Shown: positions 54,994-64,000 of the stretch, piece by piece | Numbering within the stretch: position 1 is the stretch's first letter | Layout of the letters: every line of letters begins with the position of its first letter | Position numbers and translations under genes: made by a program | The notes under the pieces: generated by a model | Databases searched by the model: none | Told to the model about the DNA's origin: nothing | What the model saw: only the letters and a program-made list of their open reading frames with translations | Source of the DNA: Acanthosepion esculentum | Lineage: Eukaryota; Mollusca; Cephalopoda; Sepiida; Sepiidae | DNA length: 64,000 nt | Direction of reading: 5' to 3' | NCBI GenBank assembly: GCA_964036315.1 | Contig: OZ038509.1 | Span: 28,064,919-28,128,918, forward strand

Positions 54994-56340
54994 TTAATGG
55001 GTTAAAAATAATTCCGAGGTTAACACTTCCCTTATCTTTTCAAATGCTTTCTGGCATTCATTAGTCCACTTCCAGGGTTTTCCTTTCTTCAATAGTTCAT
55101 TTAATGGTTCCCGCAGATCATACATTTTAGGGATGTATATTTGGTAATAATTAGCTAATCCCAAAAAACTTTGTAATGTTGTAATATCTTTCGGAGCTGG
55201 CATGTCTTTTATAGCCACTGCTTGCTCTGGGTCTGGCCTTCTACCATTCTTATCGATGATCTGCCCCAGATATTTTACTTTTTCCATGAAAAACTCGCAT
55301 TTACTTTCCTTGAGTTTAAATCCAAACTCCTGTATTCTGGAAACTACTGCATTTACATGTTTCACGTGTTCTGCTATACTTGTACTTCTCATGAGGATGT
55401 CGTCTAGATACGCTACTGCAAAATCCAAACCACCCAACATCGAATCTATTACTTGTTGGAAAATGGCGGGGGCGACCTTAATCCCAAAAGGTAGTCTGTT
55501 AAATTTATACAGACCCCAATGTGTATTAATATACAAAAACGTTTCTTCTTCTACTGGTATTTGCAGATATGCATCGCTGAGGTCTATCTTTGAAAATATT
55601 GTGCCTCCATTAAGCTTTGCAAATATTTCTTCTGCTGTTGGTAGAGGATAGTTATAGTCTTTGAGTGCCGCGTTTAACCCCGTCGAAAAATCTGCACAAA
55701 CACGAATGTCTTTACACTTTTTTTTTACGTATACCGTCGGAGCTGCCCAATCACTGTAGTCAACTTTTTTGAGTACACCGGATTTCTCTAATCTGTCCAA
55801 TTCTTTATCAATCTGTTCTATTGAGGCAAACGGAACATTCATTTTCTTTTTGAATACCACCTGAGCGTTTTCTTTTAAAAAGAATTTTGCCTCCATCTTG
55901 GTACACGTTCCCAACCCTGGAGAAAAAACAGTAGGAAATGTTTCCTTAAGTTTCGTCATAAATTTTTCGGCTTCGGAGTTAAAACTTTCTACCTTGTAAC
56001 AGAAAGAATTTATCGGTAGATCCCATAATTGAAATTCTGTTATCCAATTAGTACCAAGTAAGTTTGTGGTATTTTCCATGACAAATAGTTTAACTTTTCG
56101 CGTTTTTTTATTTAACGTGACGTTTGTAACAATTTCTCCAATAAATTGTATTTTTTCTCCCGTCACTGACTTCGCGATTTTCTTTGTCTTCATTAAAGTT
56201 GGTTTCCCCAACTTCTTCCACGTATGCAAATTTATGATAGAGAGATCCGAACCAGTGTCAAGTTGCATTTTTATTTTTTTATTATTTATTTCAACGGTAA
56301 CAAATTTTCTAGTTATTCCATTGTTTACCTCGTTGGACTT
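54994..56340 (-). pseudogene. Gypsy pol, protease and RT part
   Basis: Open from just after a TGA (56341-56343) to TAA at 54996. Aspartic protease: MQLDTGSDLSIINL with the DTG catalytic triad. RT: ADFSTGLNAALKDYNYPLP, KIDLSDAYLQI (motif A), NRLPFGIKVAPAIFQQ (motif B), FAVAYLDDILM (motif C with both aspartates), KVKYLGQIID, then SFLGLANYYQIYIPK. It continues into the RNase H entry EVLTSELFLTH. Key residues are intact. The upstream TGA separates it from the zinc-knuckle frame, so expression would require readthrough, or the stop is decay. Confidence 0.94.
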
Positions 56341-56560
56341 TCATTTTCTTATTTTATTGCTTTTATTTTTTGAACGGCAATGTGTGCGTCTGTGCCCAAC
56401 TCTTCCACAGTTGAAACATTTTTTATTCCTAAAATTGCAATATCTGTACCAGTGTAGTTCACCGCAAACAAAACATGGCTTCGGGCGCTTTTGTTTGTTT
56501 TTCACTCGTATTTTACTCTTTTCTTGATAAGCTGCAATTTTATTATTCTTTTTGTTAGAC
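56341..56560 (-). pseudogene. Gag nucleocapsid (zinc knuckles), shifted frame
   Basis: After gag stops at TAA (56555-56557), the +1 frame reads NKKNNKIAAYQEKSKIRVK, then CFVCGELHWYRYC (C-x2-C-x3-H-x4-C) and CFNCGRVGHRRTHC (canonical C-x2-C-x4-H-x4-C). It then ends at TGA 56341-56343, in the same frame as protease. So the RNA-binding tail of gag is linked to pol rather than to the upstream gag, by either a +1 shift or a mutation. Confidence 0.85.
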
Positions 56561-57397
56561 TGACTTTCTTTCTAGCGAATTTTCCTTACATGCGAAACGC
56601 CAGACTTCTATGTTTTTTGCGTCTTTTTTTACGCTAACATATCTTGTGCAGTCTTCTGCCAAATTCTGTACCGTAATACGTGGATTGCTTTCCAATTTTG
56701 CCAGTACTAATTTTTTCAACTCTGCATCTTTTTCCGCTACCAGACCTTGAACAAACACTAAGCACTTAAAATTGTCTGTGCTTAACTCTGCTAGCTTGAA
56801 TTCTTCACAATGCTTATTCACATTGGCTGCGTACGTTATATAGTCATGTTCGTCATCTTTTATCAAATTCAAACATTTCCACCTCTTGTGGAAGAAAGAT
56901 GTCTTTTGACTAAATAACTCACTTAATATGTTTACCGCTTTGGTAAATGTCAATTCGTTAGTTTTTTTTGGTAAAATGTAATTTACCAATTTGTTATGCT
57001 CAGCAGTTCCTAATTTGCTTAAAAGAAGCCTAACCTTCTTTCCTTCAGACAACAAATGGCAGTCCTCGTTATACACATCCGTATATTTTTTAAAATATTC
57101 TTCAAAAGTTATCTTTTCATCTGGACTGTACATGAATATTTCAATAGAATTCCATATTGTATTCTCTGGGAAGAAATCATTTTGTAGACTTTTCTCTTTC
57201 CTGTTCTCGGTTATTTTCAGAATTTTTCTTTGAAACTCCCCATGCATTTGTTCCATTTTCTGTTGGAATTGCATCTGTCTATTGAAAGTTTCCTCCTGTA
57301 ACTGCTTCTGGAATGTATTCTGTTGTTCTAACATTTTAGTTTGTTGTTCCAATTGGAACTTTAAAAAATCCTGGAATAGACTTTTGCATTCCTCCAT
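56555..57397 (-). CDS. Gypsy gag (capsid region)
   Basis: First ATG is at 57397 (MEECKSLFQDF) after a K/A-rich run; the open frame extends a little upstream without another ATG. About 280 residues: a glutamine-rich coiled coil (LEQQTKMLEQQNTFQKQLQ) followed by a capsid-like helical domain (WNSIEIFMYSPDEKITFEEY, FKKYTDVYNEDCHL, KRWKCLNLIKDDEHDYITYA). It forms the particle that packages element RNA. It ends at TAA 56555 before the zinc knuckles. No internal stops. Confidence 0.85.
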   Translation of the reverse strand: MEECKSLFQDFLKFQLEQQTKMLEQQNTFQKQLQEETFNRQMQFQQKMEQMHGEFQRKILKITENRKEKSLQNDFFPENTIWNSIEIFMYSPDEKITFEEYFKKYTDVYNEDCHLLSEGKKVRLLLSKLGTAEHNKLVNYILPKKTNELTFTKAVNILSELFSQKTSFFHKRWKCLNLIKDDEHDYITYAANVNKHCEEFKLAELSTDNFKCLVFVQGLVAEKDAELKKLVLAKLESNPRITVQNLAEDCTRYVSVKKDAKNIEVWRFACKENSLERKSV

Positions 57398-57439
57398 TTT
57401 TTTTTTTTCAAAGTGTAAATCCGAGACTTTGTCGCCCAC

Positions 57440-57696
57440 GTTATTTGTGGTGAACAAAATTTTTCTTCCTCCCTATGAGTGTGAATTTCGTCGTCAAAAC
57501 CACTGTGGCGCACAAACTTTTTCTTCCTCTTTATGAGTGCAAATCTTCGCTGCCAACAGTTGTATTGGCGAATGAAAAAAAATTTTTTTTTCTGCCTCTG
57601 TATCAGTACAAATCGTCGTCGCCAAAAGTTGTCTTGGCGAACGAAATTTTTTTTTTCTTCTCCCCCGTATGAGTTCGAATCTTTGTCGCCAAAAGT
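57440..57696 (-). repeat. Leader with four to five diverged primer-site repeats
   Basis: On the - strand, 5 bases after the LTR, TGGCGACAAAGATTCGAAC looks like a tRNA primer-binding site. The unit (ACAACTTTTGGCGAC, a GATT(C/T)G(A/T)AC block, a CATACxGGG-AGAAG block, TTCGCCA) repeats about every 60 bp. Copies start near 57696, 57630, 57560 and 57500, and a faint one overlaps the upstream end of the gag frame. Confidence 0.8.
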
Positions 57697-57912
57697 TGTT
57701 GTGGAGTTATTTCCACAATAGAACTTGTAGTCGGACTAAATGCGTCCTAAATGGGTTAAACGTACAGAAACGTTAGGAACTTGTAATAAAGTGTTACGCA
57801 GAGTAATCGAGTTGTGGTCACTGAACACTACTCCTCCCCTCAACTACTACTGACTCCTATTATAATAGATGGGAGAGTCTATAACCTAGACAAGGTGTCT
57901 TTCACTATAACA
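57697..57912 (-). repeat. 5' LTR
   Basis: 216 bp copy of 52961-53179. Promoter for the - strand transcript is expected here. Confidence 0.95.
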
Positions 57913-58067
57913 GCTACAAAATTCAATTTAAACTGAACTACATCCCCATCCTTATATAATGATGACTTATGAAAGAATTTGTTTGCAAAATAGACACAAA
58001 TCTTAAAACTCCCTGATTTGGTGCGAAATGACTTGTGGGATTGGTGTGCTAAAATCTAAATCTTTCA

Positions 58068-58402
58068 TTAACCCTTTAGCATTCAACACGCTCGAGCTCA
58101 CCCTGTAAATATCGGCTCACAAAGTCTCACTGTTTGTGTGACTTTATTATTATGGCAGAGTAAACATGGGACAAGTTATGGTGGGTTGAACATTGAGAGC
58201 TGATATTTACTTTAACCCTTTAACAGGCACAAACCTGCCCCATAAATATCGACTTTCAAAGTCTCACAGTTTGCAGTCAAATTCTCAGTTTGCATGACTT
58301 CTGCGTTATTTGCAATGATGTTGTCATATATTATGGCAGAGTATACATGGGGTGGGTGATGGCAGTTTGATCATTGTTTGGATGTTTTCAATGCTAAAGG
58401 GT
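58068..58402. mobile_element. Possible TTAA-target MITE
   Basis: Left end TTAACCCTTTAGCATTCAA, right end TTTTCAATGCTAAAGGGT: inverted termini of about 16 bp. An internal second TTAACCCTTTAACAGGCAC at 58216 starts a related half. TTAA is present only at the left, so piggyBac affinity is tentative. Confidence 0.5.
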
Positions 58403-58544
58403 GGAAAATGCCATGTGTGATGCATGCTTCACTGATCATGTCTCTTTTTGAATTATGATGGTCTTGGCAGAGGAATTCCCACAGTAGGCTGCCATTATGT
58501 TGTAGACTGGTTGCTAACCAAGACTATAAGATCCAGTATATCCT

Positions 58545-58700
58545 TCTATTCAATCCATAGCTGGTGGGATGGGAAGAGATGGATTCATACTCTTCTTAAG
58601 GGTATTTGCATGTAAACTTGACTGCAATTTGGCTCTCTAATTTCTCCCACTGAGCTTTTAAGCATAAAACCACCATTAAGTTGCTAAACACTGGCAAAGC
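58545..58700 (-). mobile_element. tRNA-derived SINE fragment
   Basis: AATCCATAGCTGGTGGGA, TTAAGGGTATTTGCATG, TTTGGCTCTCTAATTTC follow the antisense SINE order. The A-box part is diverged. Confidence 0.55.
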
Positions 58701-58748
58701 ACATTTATTAAACTTAGATGAGCCTCATAGAAAAGCACAAGTGTGGAG

Positions 58749-59140
58749 CACTCAGTGTTGATCAAACAATATTAGAGAGTAAGGTGAACAATCTACGGAT
58801 ATGACACTCAGTGAGGATCAAACAATATTAGAGAGTAAGGTGAACAATCTACGGATATGACACTCAGTGAGGATCAAACAATATTAGAGAGTAAGGTGGA
58901 CAATCTACGGATATGACACTCAGTGAGGATCAAACAATATTAGAGAGTAAGGTGGACAATCTACGGATATGACACTCAGTGAGGATCAAACAATATTAGA
59001 GAGTAAGGTGGACAATCTACGGATATGACACTCAGTGAGGATCAAACAATATTAGAGAGTAAGGTGGACAATCTACGGATATGACACTCAGTGAGGATCA
59101 AACAATATTAGAGAGTAAGGTGGACAATCTACAGATATGA
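58749..59140. repeat. 56-bp tandem repeat, 7 copies
   Basis: CACTCAGTG(A)GGATCAAAC recurs at 58749, 58805, 58861, 58917, 58973, 59029 and 59085. The inner copies are almost identical, with only gtgaac/gtggac variation. Confidence 0.95.
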
Positions 59141-59321
59141 CATGCTTATAAGTATGGGACATTCAGATGGGATTAATCTCATGAAGTGTTGGTCTGTCAA
59201 GCAAGTTTCTTTTTCATTGTTCCATGGAGAAAAGTCACTCTAAAATAAACAAACCGTTTTCTTTTTGCTTTCAATTAATTGTGTGGGCCTGTTGTAAACA
59301 GTACTTTTAATGGGTACACAT

Positions 59322-59480
59322 GCGCTGGTGGTATAATGGATAGTGACTTGGAAAGGAGAATTCAGAGAGCCATGTTTGAATTCCTGTTGACTTTGTTACA
59401 TTCACTTTATGTTCAAATAACCTTGAGGAAGGCATGAGGTCATCTCTTCATGAATCCCCCCAGCTATGTGTTAAATAGAA
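59322..59480 (+). mobile_element. tRNA-derived SINE copy
   Basis: GCTGGTGGTATAATGGATAG (A box) and TGTTTGAATTCCTG (B box), then ttcactttatgttcaaataacc and CCCAGCTATGTGTTAAATAG. Lies 100 bp before the CEP78 exon. Confidence 0.7.
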
Positions 59481-59581
59481 AAGAAGACCTGGCGATAGGA
59501 GTCTTTACAAAATAAACCTTTTTTATGCTTTTGTTTAGAATGGCAATTCACATTAAATCTGTTCTTTTCTCTACTTTCTAG

Positions 59582-59721
59582 ATCAATGGAATGCGTTATC
59601 ATCTTAAAACTTCACGGTCCAGCAGTAGCCATCGTGGCAAAGCAGGATCTAACCCTACTGAAATCACCCAGCCTAGTAGAGGGATGCCCTGGAGAACAGC
59701 TGCACGAGCTATCAAACAGAG
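59582..59721 (+). CDS. CEP78: CEP78 exon 5 of 5 seen (PWRTA segment)
   Basis: Acceptor ctactttctAG, donor GTAATT, phase 0 to 2, 140 bp. It reads INGMRYHLKTSRSSSSHRG, KAGSNPTEITQPSRGMPWR, TAARAIKQR. PWRTA-RA-(K/x)-R matches the vertebrate FLPWRTAERAKRHR motif that follows the serine-rich linker. Downstream exons for the coiled coil are not in the remaining 4.3 kb that I can recognise. The intron before it is 16.9 kb. Confidence 0.92.
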
Positions 59722-59795
59722 GTAATTGTCTTGGGATTTTCATTATTATCATTGATTTTTGGTTTCACATGTTTATCAAGATCCTCCCATCTTCT

Positions 59796-59816
59796 ACACA
59801 CACACACACACACACA
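59796..59816. repeat. (CA)n microsatellite
   Basis: Short CA run in the intron. Confidence 0.85.
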
Positions 59817-59879
59817 AATTCTATTAGTGATTATCTTTGGTTCGAATTCATTCTGGTCTACCCATGCCATCAAAAAGGA

Positions 59880-60085
59880 TGAAATATTATGAATTTAAGC
59901 ACAGTATTAGATTGGCAGCAAGGTGTCATTATTTAATTGGCTAGATGTAACTGTACGTTCTATGCTAATAGTTTCTTTTCTCTCACTTCTTGCTTGTGGA
60001 ACTCTTCTTTGGTTTCTTGCTTCCCATCAAGTAACCCCTTGCATCTTAGTGGCTTTATTATTGCCTTGCTTGAGGTGATCTGATT
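59880..60085 (+). pseudogene. LINE family B 3' fragment
   Basis: YEFKHSIRLAARCHYL-like text, then CTTGTGGAACTCTTCTTTGG and CCTTGCATCTTAGTGGCTTT match the LINE B end. Decayed. Confidence 0.6.
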
Positions 60086-61134
60086 TTTTAAAAAAATTCT
60101 TTACTCTTAAGAGAAGGCTTTCACATCTGAGTCTTTAAGTAAAATCTTTCCAGTTATTATATTTCAAAGAATGCTACAATGGCCAAAATGTTGTTATAAT
60201 AACAAAGATGAAGATATTACTGATATTAATACCAATATTATATTTATATGTAGTAATTGTAGGGGGATCTTAATAACAATAGAAAATCGATTCCCCACTT
60301 TATGTGCAGTAGAATCTTATATGAAAATGAGTTTACCCACTTGTCAAAATTGATGACATAAGGTTTTTCACATGTGAGTTTTTCTGTATATTTTTTCAAG
60401 TATTCTGTAGCAACCCTAGGGATATCAATTTATTTCTTAACAACATAAAATTGATACCCCAGAAGAATCTTATATGAATAAAAAATAAATAAATAAAATC
60501 AACAAAAAAATCTGAATAAATAAACAAATTAAATAATTGCAATTGCACACATAAAATACATGTATATGTAATAATAATAATCAACAACAGATAATTCGGG
60601 GCTCTACATTGCGTGTGAAACAGTCGCATTTGGAAGTGATTTTTCCGAGTGGTGACTAGAAATAATAAAACACTTATCTTTTGGCGACTGTGTTTTTTTT
60701 TCACCGACAATCTTCCAAAGCTCATTACTGAGTGAATAATGTCTGTTCAACCTTTTTTATAATAAATGAGCAAAGTCAAATTATTTAAACAATAAAAAGT
60801 TTAATAGAACAATATACAAGATATTAATTGGCATTTTGATGACAGCAGCACACATTTTATTCGCAGTTTCATTTTTCATTCGTCTTTCTGATGTCAACGA
60901 TGAAAACAATACTAAAGCCTATATCGGCTTTCTTCGCAAAATCGAACAAAGTAGAAATGCGAATGAAACCGAGACTCAAAAGAATGCCACGAATGATAAG
61001 CAAAGTAATGATGACACACAAAATGAAAGTAAGCCGTCCATTGTACGAGAATTCTGACAAGTTTGGTTGTCAACTTTCGCCTGGCTTCGTTACGATAGAG
61101 AAAAAACGCGATGTATTGTGATTTTTTTCGTAGG
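60086..61134. other. Intron, no element recognised
   Basis: A-rich with short open frames at 60836-61057 that look like chance. It could contain the 5' flank of the hAT-derived gene that follows. Confidence 0.4.
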
Positions 61135-63969
61135 GCTGGTTCAACTTTGGCTGGAAAAACTGATTTTGTAGATGGTAGTACTAAATTTAAACGTGAAAAC
61201 GTCCTTGCCCATAGTAAGTCTTAGACACGGCAAGCGTCCTGGGTATGACGATAAACTACATCCGCGTCCTGGGTATGACGATAAACTACATCCAACCAAA
61301 AGGCCGTCGATCTGATCAATCGGCTGGTCATCTCATGCCCCATCACATCTAACCCATCCCAAAACAACTGCAACTTACAATTAACTTTCCCTCCCAAACC
61401 CTACACTAAATATACTAACATCTTACCCCTAAAATGTGATGGGAAACAATGATGTTGCCAGCTATACGTTTTTGAAACAATGATGTTGCCAGCTATACGT
61501 TTTTGAAACAGTTGCCAGCTATATGTTTTTGAAACAGTTCCCAGCTATACGTTTTTGAAACAATGATGTTGCCAGGGATACATTTTTTTGAAACAATGAA
61601 GTTGCCAGCTATATGTTTTTGAAACAGTTGCCAGCTATACGTTTTTGAAACAATGATGTTGCCGGGGATACATTTTTTTGAAACAATGATGTTGCCAGCT
61701 ATACGTTTTTGAAACAATGATGTTGCCAGCTATACGTTTTTCAAACAGTTGCCAGCTATACGTTTTTCAAACAATGATGTTGCCAGCTATACGTTTTTCA
61801 AACAATGATGTTGCCAGCTATACGTTTTTGAAACAATGATGTTGCCAGGGATACATTTTTTTATGAAACAATGATGTTGCCAGCTATACGTTTTTGAAAC
61901 AATGATGTTGCCAACTATACGTCTTTGATATATCTAGTAAATACTGGATCTGGCATTAAATAACCCATAGTGGTTGATATGCCATAAAACCCCAAAAAAA
62001 CAAACAATTAGACACGGCAAGTGCCGCGACTTTATCATTAATAAAACAAGCAAACACTCAATTGAAAAGTCTCACATTGCCAAGAAATTTCTCGATGCAG
62101 AAATCAAATCAAGCGAAAAGGATTTGACGGATTTGAAAGTTAAATTTAACACAGTTTATTGTATAGGGAAGGAAGAAATGGCCTTTACAAAACTCAAGCC
62201 CCATACTCTTACTTCAATACAAAAATGGGCTACCTGTGACACCTGCATACAGTAAAGATGTTAGGTGTGGTGAAATGATGTCTACTACTGCAAGCATGAT
62301 CAGAGATGAGACATTGGAATCTATCAGTGACTCTCATTATGTGTCAGTTATGATTGATGGTGCCACTGACAGCTCTGTGTCAGAAAATGAAGCAGTTCAT
62401 GTGAGAACAGTGTTGAATGGCAAAGCAGAAAATAAACTTGTTGAAGTTATTGCCATTGAACATGGCCATGCTAAAGGCATTATCTCTGCTACTAAATCTG
62501 CTCTTTCAGAAGTGGGGATCAGTGATGATGAAATGTCATCGAGAATTGTTGGGTTTTGTGCAGATGGGGCAAATGTGAATACAGGACAGAGGAATGGTGT
62601 TGTGTCACTGCTAAGGCAGGAAGTTCCCCGTCTCATAGACTTTCACTGTATGGCACATAGGCTTGAATTAGCCCTATTGAAACTACAAAAACAGACTCCT
62701 ATTATGCAGTCTGTCAATGACTGTCTACATTTGATATGGAAGACTTACCACTTCAGTCCAAAGAGCAAGAGAGAACTCAAGATCATTGGAGAAGAACTTG
62801 AAGCAAGAATCTACTCACCAGCGCCAGTGAAGGGTACCAGATGGATTCCCCATGTAGACAGGGCAATGAGTCTTTCTCCAAGGAAAGAAAGATGGTCATT
62901 TGGCTGAGGATCATGGTCAATACGCAGCAGTCTACACTCATATGGAAAATCTTGCAGCAACATCATCAAATGCAGACATTGCTGGTAGTGCTAAGAAAAT
63001 AAACAAGCAATTGAAGGATTTTGTATTCACTGCATTTTACCATTTTGTATCCGATCTATTTGGAGAGCTAGCTTTGCTCAGTCTAAAACTACAGACAAAC
63101 AATCTGATTCTTCCTGTAGCAGTTGCATCAATTAAGGATTGTATGGAAACTGTTTCAAGTATGAAGGAGGAATACATTCCTGGGGGAATGTATGCAAAGT
63201 TTATCCTGTGTATTGAAGAACAACAGTCTGAAAATTTGCAGGGTAATCCCAAATTTCAAGGAGTTGAAATGACCAGGAGTCCTGTTATGAGGCCAAAGAA
63301 AAACTAAAGAAGCATGTTGAGTCTACAGTTGACATTACAATCAAAGAACTAGTCAAGGTTTCAAATCTGTTGGGAACAAATACAAGTGTAGATGCTCAAG
63401 GTGTGGTGAAAAGTTTCATTAAGGTGTTCAATCATGACACATGGCCAGAATGCAAAAGGGAACTTGTCCATTTTGGAAATCATGAAATAGACATTATTTG
63501 TGACTGGTTTGGAAAACCTCTTGTGGCTGCAGGATGCAATATGGAAATTGTTCAGACGGAATGGAGACACATGAAATTCTTTGTTGCAAATACTTTCAGG
63601 GACAAGTCTTATTCTGATCTGTGGCAAATCCTACTGACCAAGGACCCATACAAGACTGACTGCTGCAATGTACTTCATCTTGTGAGAATAATGCTCACTC
63701 TTCCAATCAGCTCCGCAGAGTGTGTGAGAGCCTTTTCTGCACAGAAGAGAATAAAGAGCAACATACGGAGCTGCTTGTCTGTACAGAGACTGTCAGACTT
63801 AATCTTGCTTTCTTCTGAAGGTCCAGATCTGGCTGAATTCAACCCAGAGAAATCCATTGACAAGTGGATGGCAAACAGCAGGAGAAGGATTGCAGGGTGG
63901 GGGCAGGACAGTGTGACTGGCCAGCTAACATTGTGTTTGTTAATCGAAAGTGTAAGGACAAAGCAGTAG
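61135..63969 (+). pseudogene. hAT-family transposase (ZNF862-like), broken
   Basis: An N-terminal zinc-finger-like piece (DFVDGSTKFKRENVLAHSKS) is cut at 61221 by a SINE-like insertion and resumes at 62008 (RHGKCRDFIINK). The body follows as LKVKFNTVYCIGKEEMAF; after a shift near 62235, VTPAYSKDVRCGEMM, VSVMIDGATDSSVSENEAV (catalytic Asp region), GFCADGANVNTG (second Asp), CMAHRLELALLK. After a shift near 62885 it reads GHLAEDHGQYAAVYTHMENL. After a shift near 63275 it reads KKHVESTVDITIKELVK, WRHMKFFV, and the C-terminal dimerisation region LTLPISSAECVRAFSAQKRI, then LAEFNPEKSIDKWM, with the stop just before 63969. Three shifts plus the insertion make it non-functional. It could be an hAT element or a decayed copy of a domesticated ZNF862-type gene. 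Confidence 0.85.
61235..62007 (+). mobile_element. SINE-like element with expanded minisatellite, copy 4
   Basis: Perfect 14-bp target duplication TTAGACACGGCAAG at 61221-61234 and 62008-62021. The head CGTCCTGGGTATGACGATAA is duplicated in tandem (61235 and 61264). From about 61445 to 61930 some 15-17 units of TGTTGCCAGCTATACGTTTT-type (about 20-34 bp) occur, interspersed with 'gggatacattttttt' variants. The tail is cccatagtggttgatatgcc and AAACCCCAAAAAAACAAACA. Confidence 0.9.
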
Positions 63970-64000
63970 TGTTTGAAAACAAAAAGATTTAGAGTCACAA

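Larger units (their letters stand above)
52961..57912 (-). mobile_element. Full-length Ty3/gypsy LTR retrotransposon
   Basis: 4952 bp with LTRs at both ends (TG...CA) and a perfect 5-bp target duplication GCTAC at 52956-52960 and 57913-57917. Order on the - strand is LTR, repeated leader with primer site, gag, zinc knuckles, protease, RT, RNase H, integrase, polypurine tract GGAGGCGGG, LTR. No envelope gene seen. The LTRs differ at about ten positions plus small indels by eye, so the insertion is not very recent. Coding is broken by one shift and internal stops. Confidence 0.96.

Overview
This window reads as intronic DNA of a large, AT-rich, repeat-crowded metazoan genome. Long introns, dense TA/CA microsatellites, and decayed LINE, Penelope-like, mariner/Tc1, hAT and Ty3/gypsy copies together suggest a cephalopod mollusc such as Octopus. 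That assignment is an inference from repeat style, not proof.

The only host gene I can support is on the + strand: five consecutive internal exons of a CEP78 (centrosomal protein of 78 kDa) orthologue, at 26202-26376, 29349-29462, 31053-31132, 42627-42731 and 59582-59721. Splice sites and reading phases join perfectly (0/1, 1/1, 1/0, 0/0, 0/2). They encode the last leucine-rich repeats, a basic linker and the start of the conserved PWRTA segment. The N-terminal exons and the coiled-coil C-terminus were not recognised and may lie outside. Everything else is intronic repeat or unclassified sequence.

Layout. 1-7 kb: a 148-bp satellite ending in a mariner-type terminus, a hammerhead-bearing hairpin, a 112-bp tandem array, a deleted mariner, and a decayed Penelope-like element (PLE) with RT and GIY-YIG remnants. 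7-17 kb: hAT-like and Tc1 remnants, tRNA-type SINEs, PLE 3' repeats. 17-26 kb: LINE fragments, SINE-like insertions with 14-bp target duplications, an 80-bp mariner MITE, and a good hammerhead candidate at 24.9 kb. 26-32 kb: three CEP78 exons between LINE copies and a 121-bp array. 32-42 kb: PLE fragments, several hairpins with ribozyme-like cores, and a truncated gypsy element. 42-53 kb: the fourth CEP78 exon with a duplicated splice donor, a 169-bp satellite of 14 copies, and the 121-bp satellite again in inverted orientation. 53-58 kb: a full-length gypsy element on the - strand with two LTRs and a perfect 5-bp target duplication. 58-64 kb: a TTAA-type MITE, a 56-bp array, the fifth CEP78 exon, and a ZNF862-like hAT transposase broken by frameshifts and by a SINE-like insertion.

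The most interesting thread is the recurrence of hammerhead-ribozyme-like cores (CUGANGA, stem II, GAAA, plus matching stems I and III) in several unrelated-looking repeats, often as inverted pairs in one hairpin. One variant recurs next to PLE coding remnants. Hammerheads are known from Penelope-like elements; the inverted-pair arrangement and a recurring CUGAAGA-plus-one-base variant deserve checking. I did all alignment and folding by eye.
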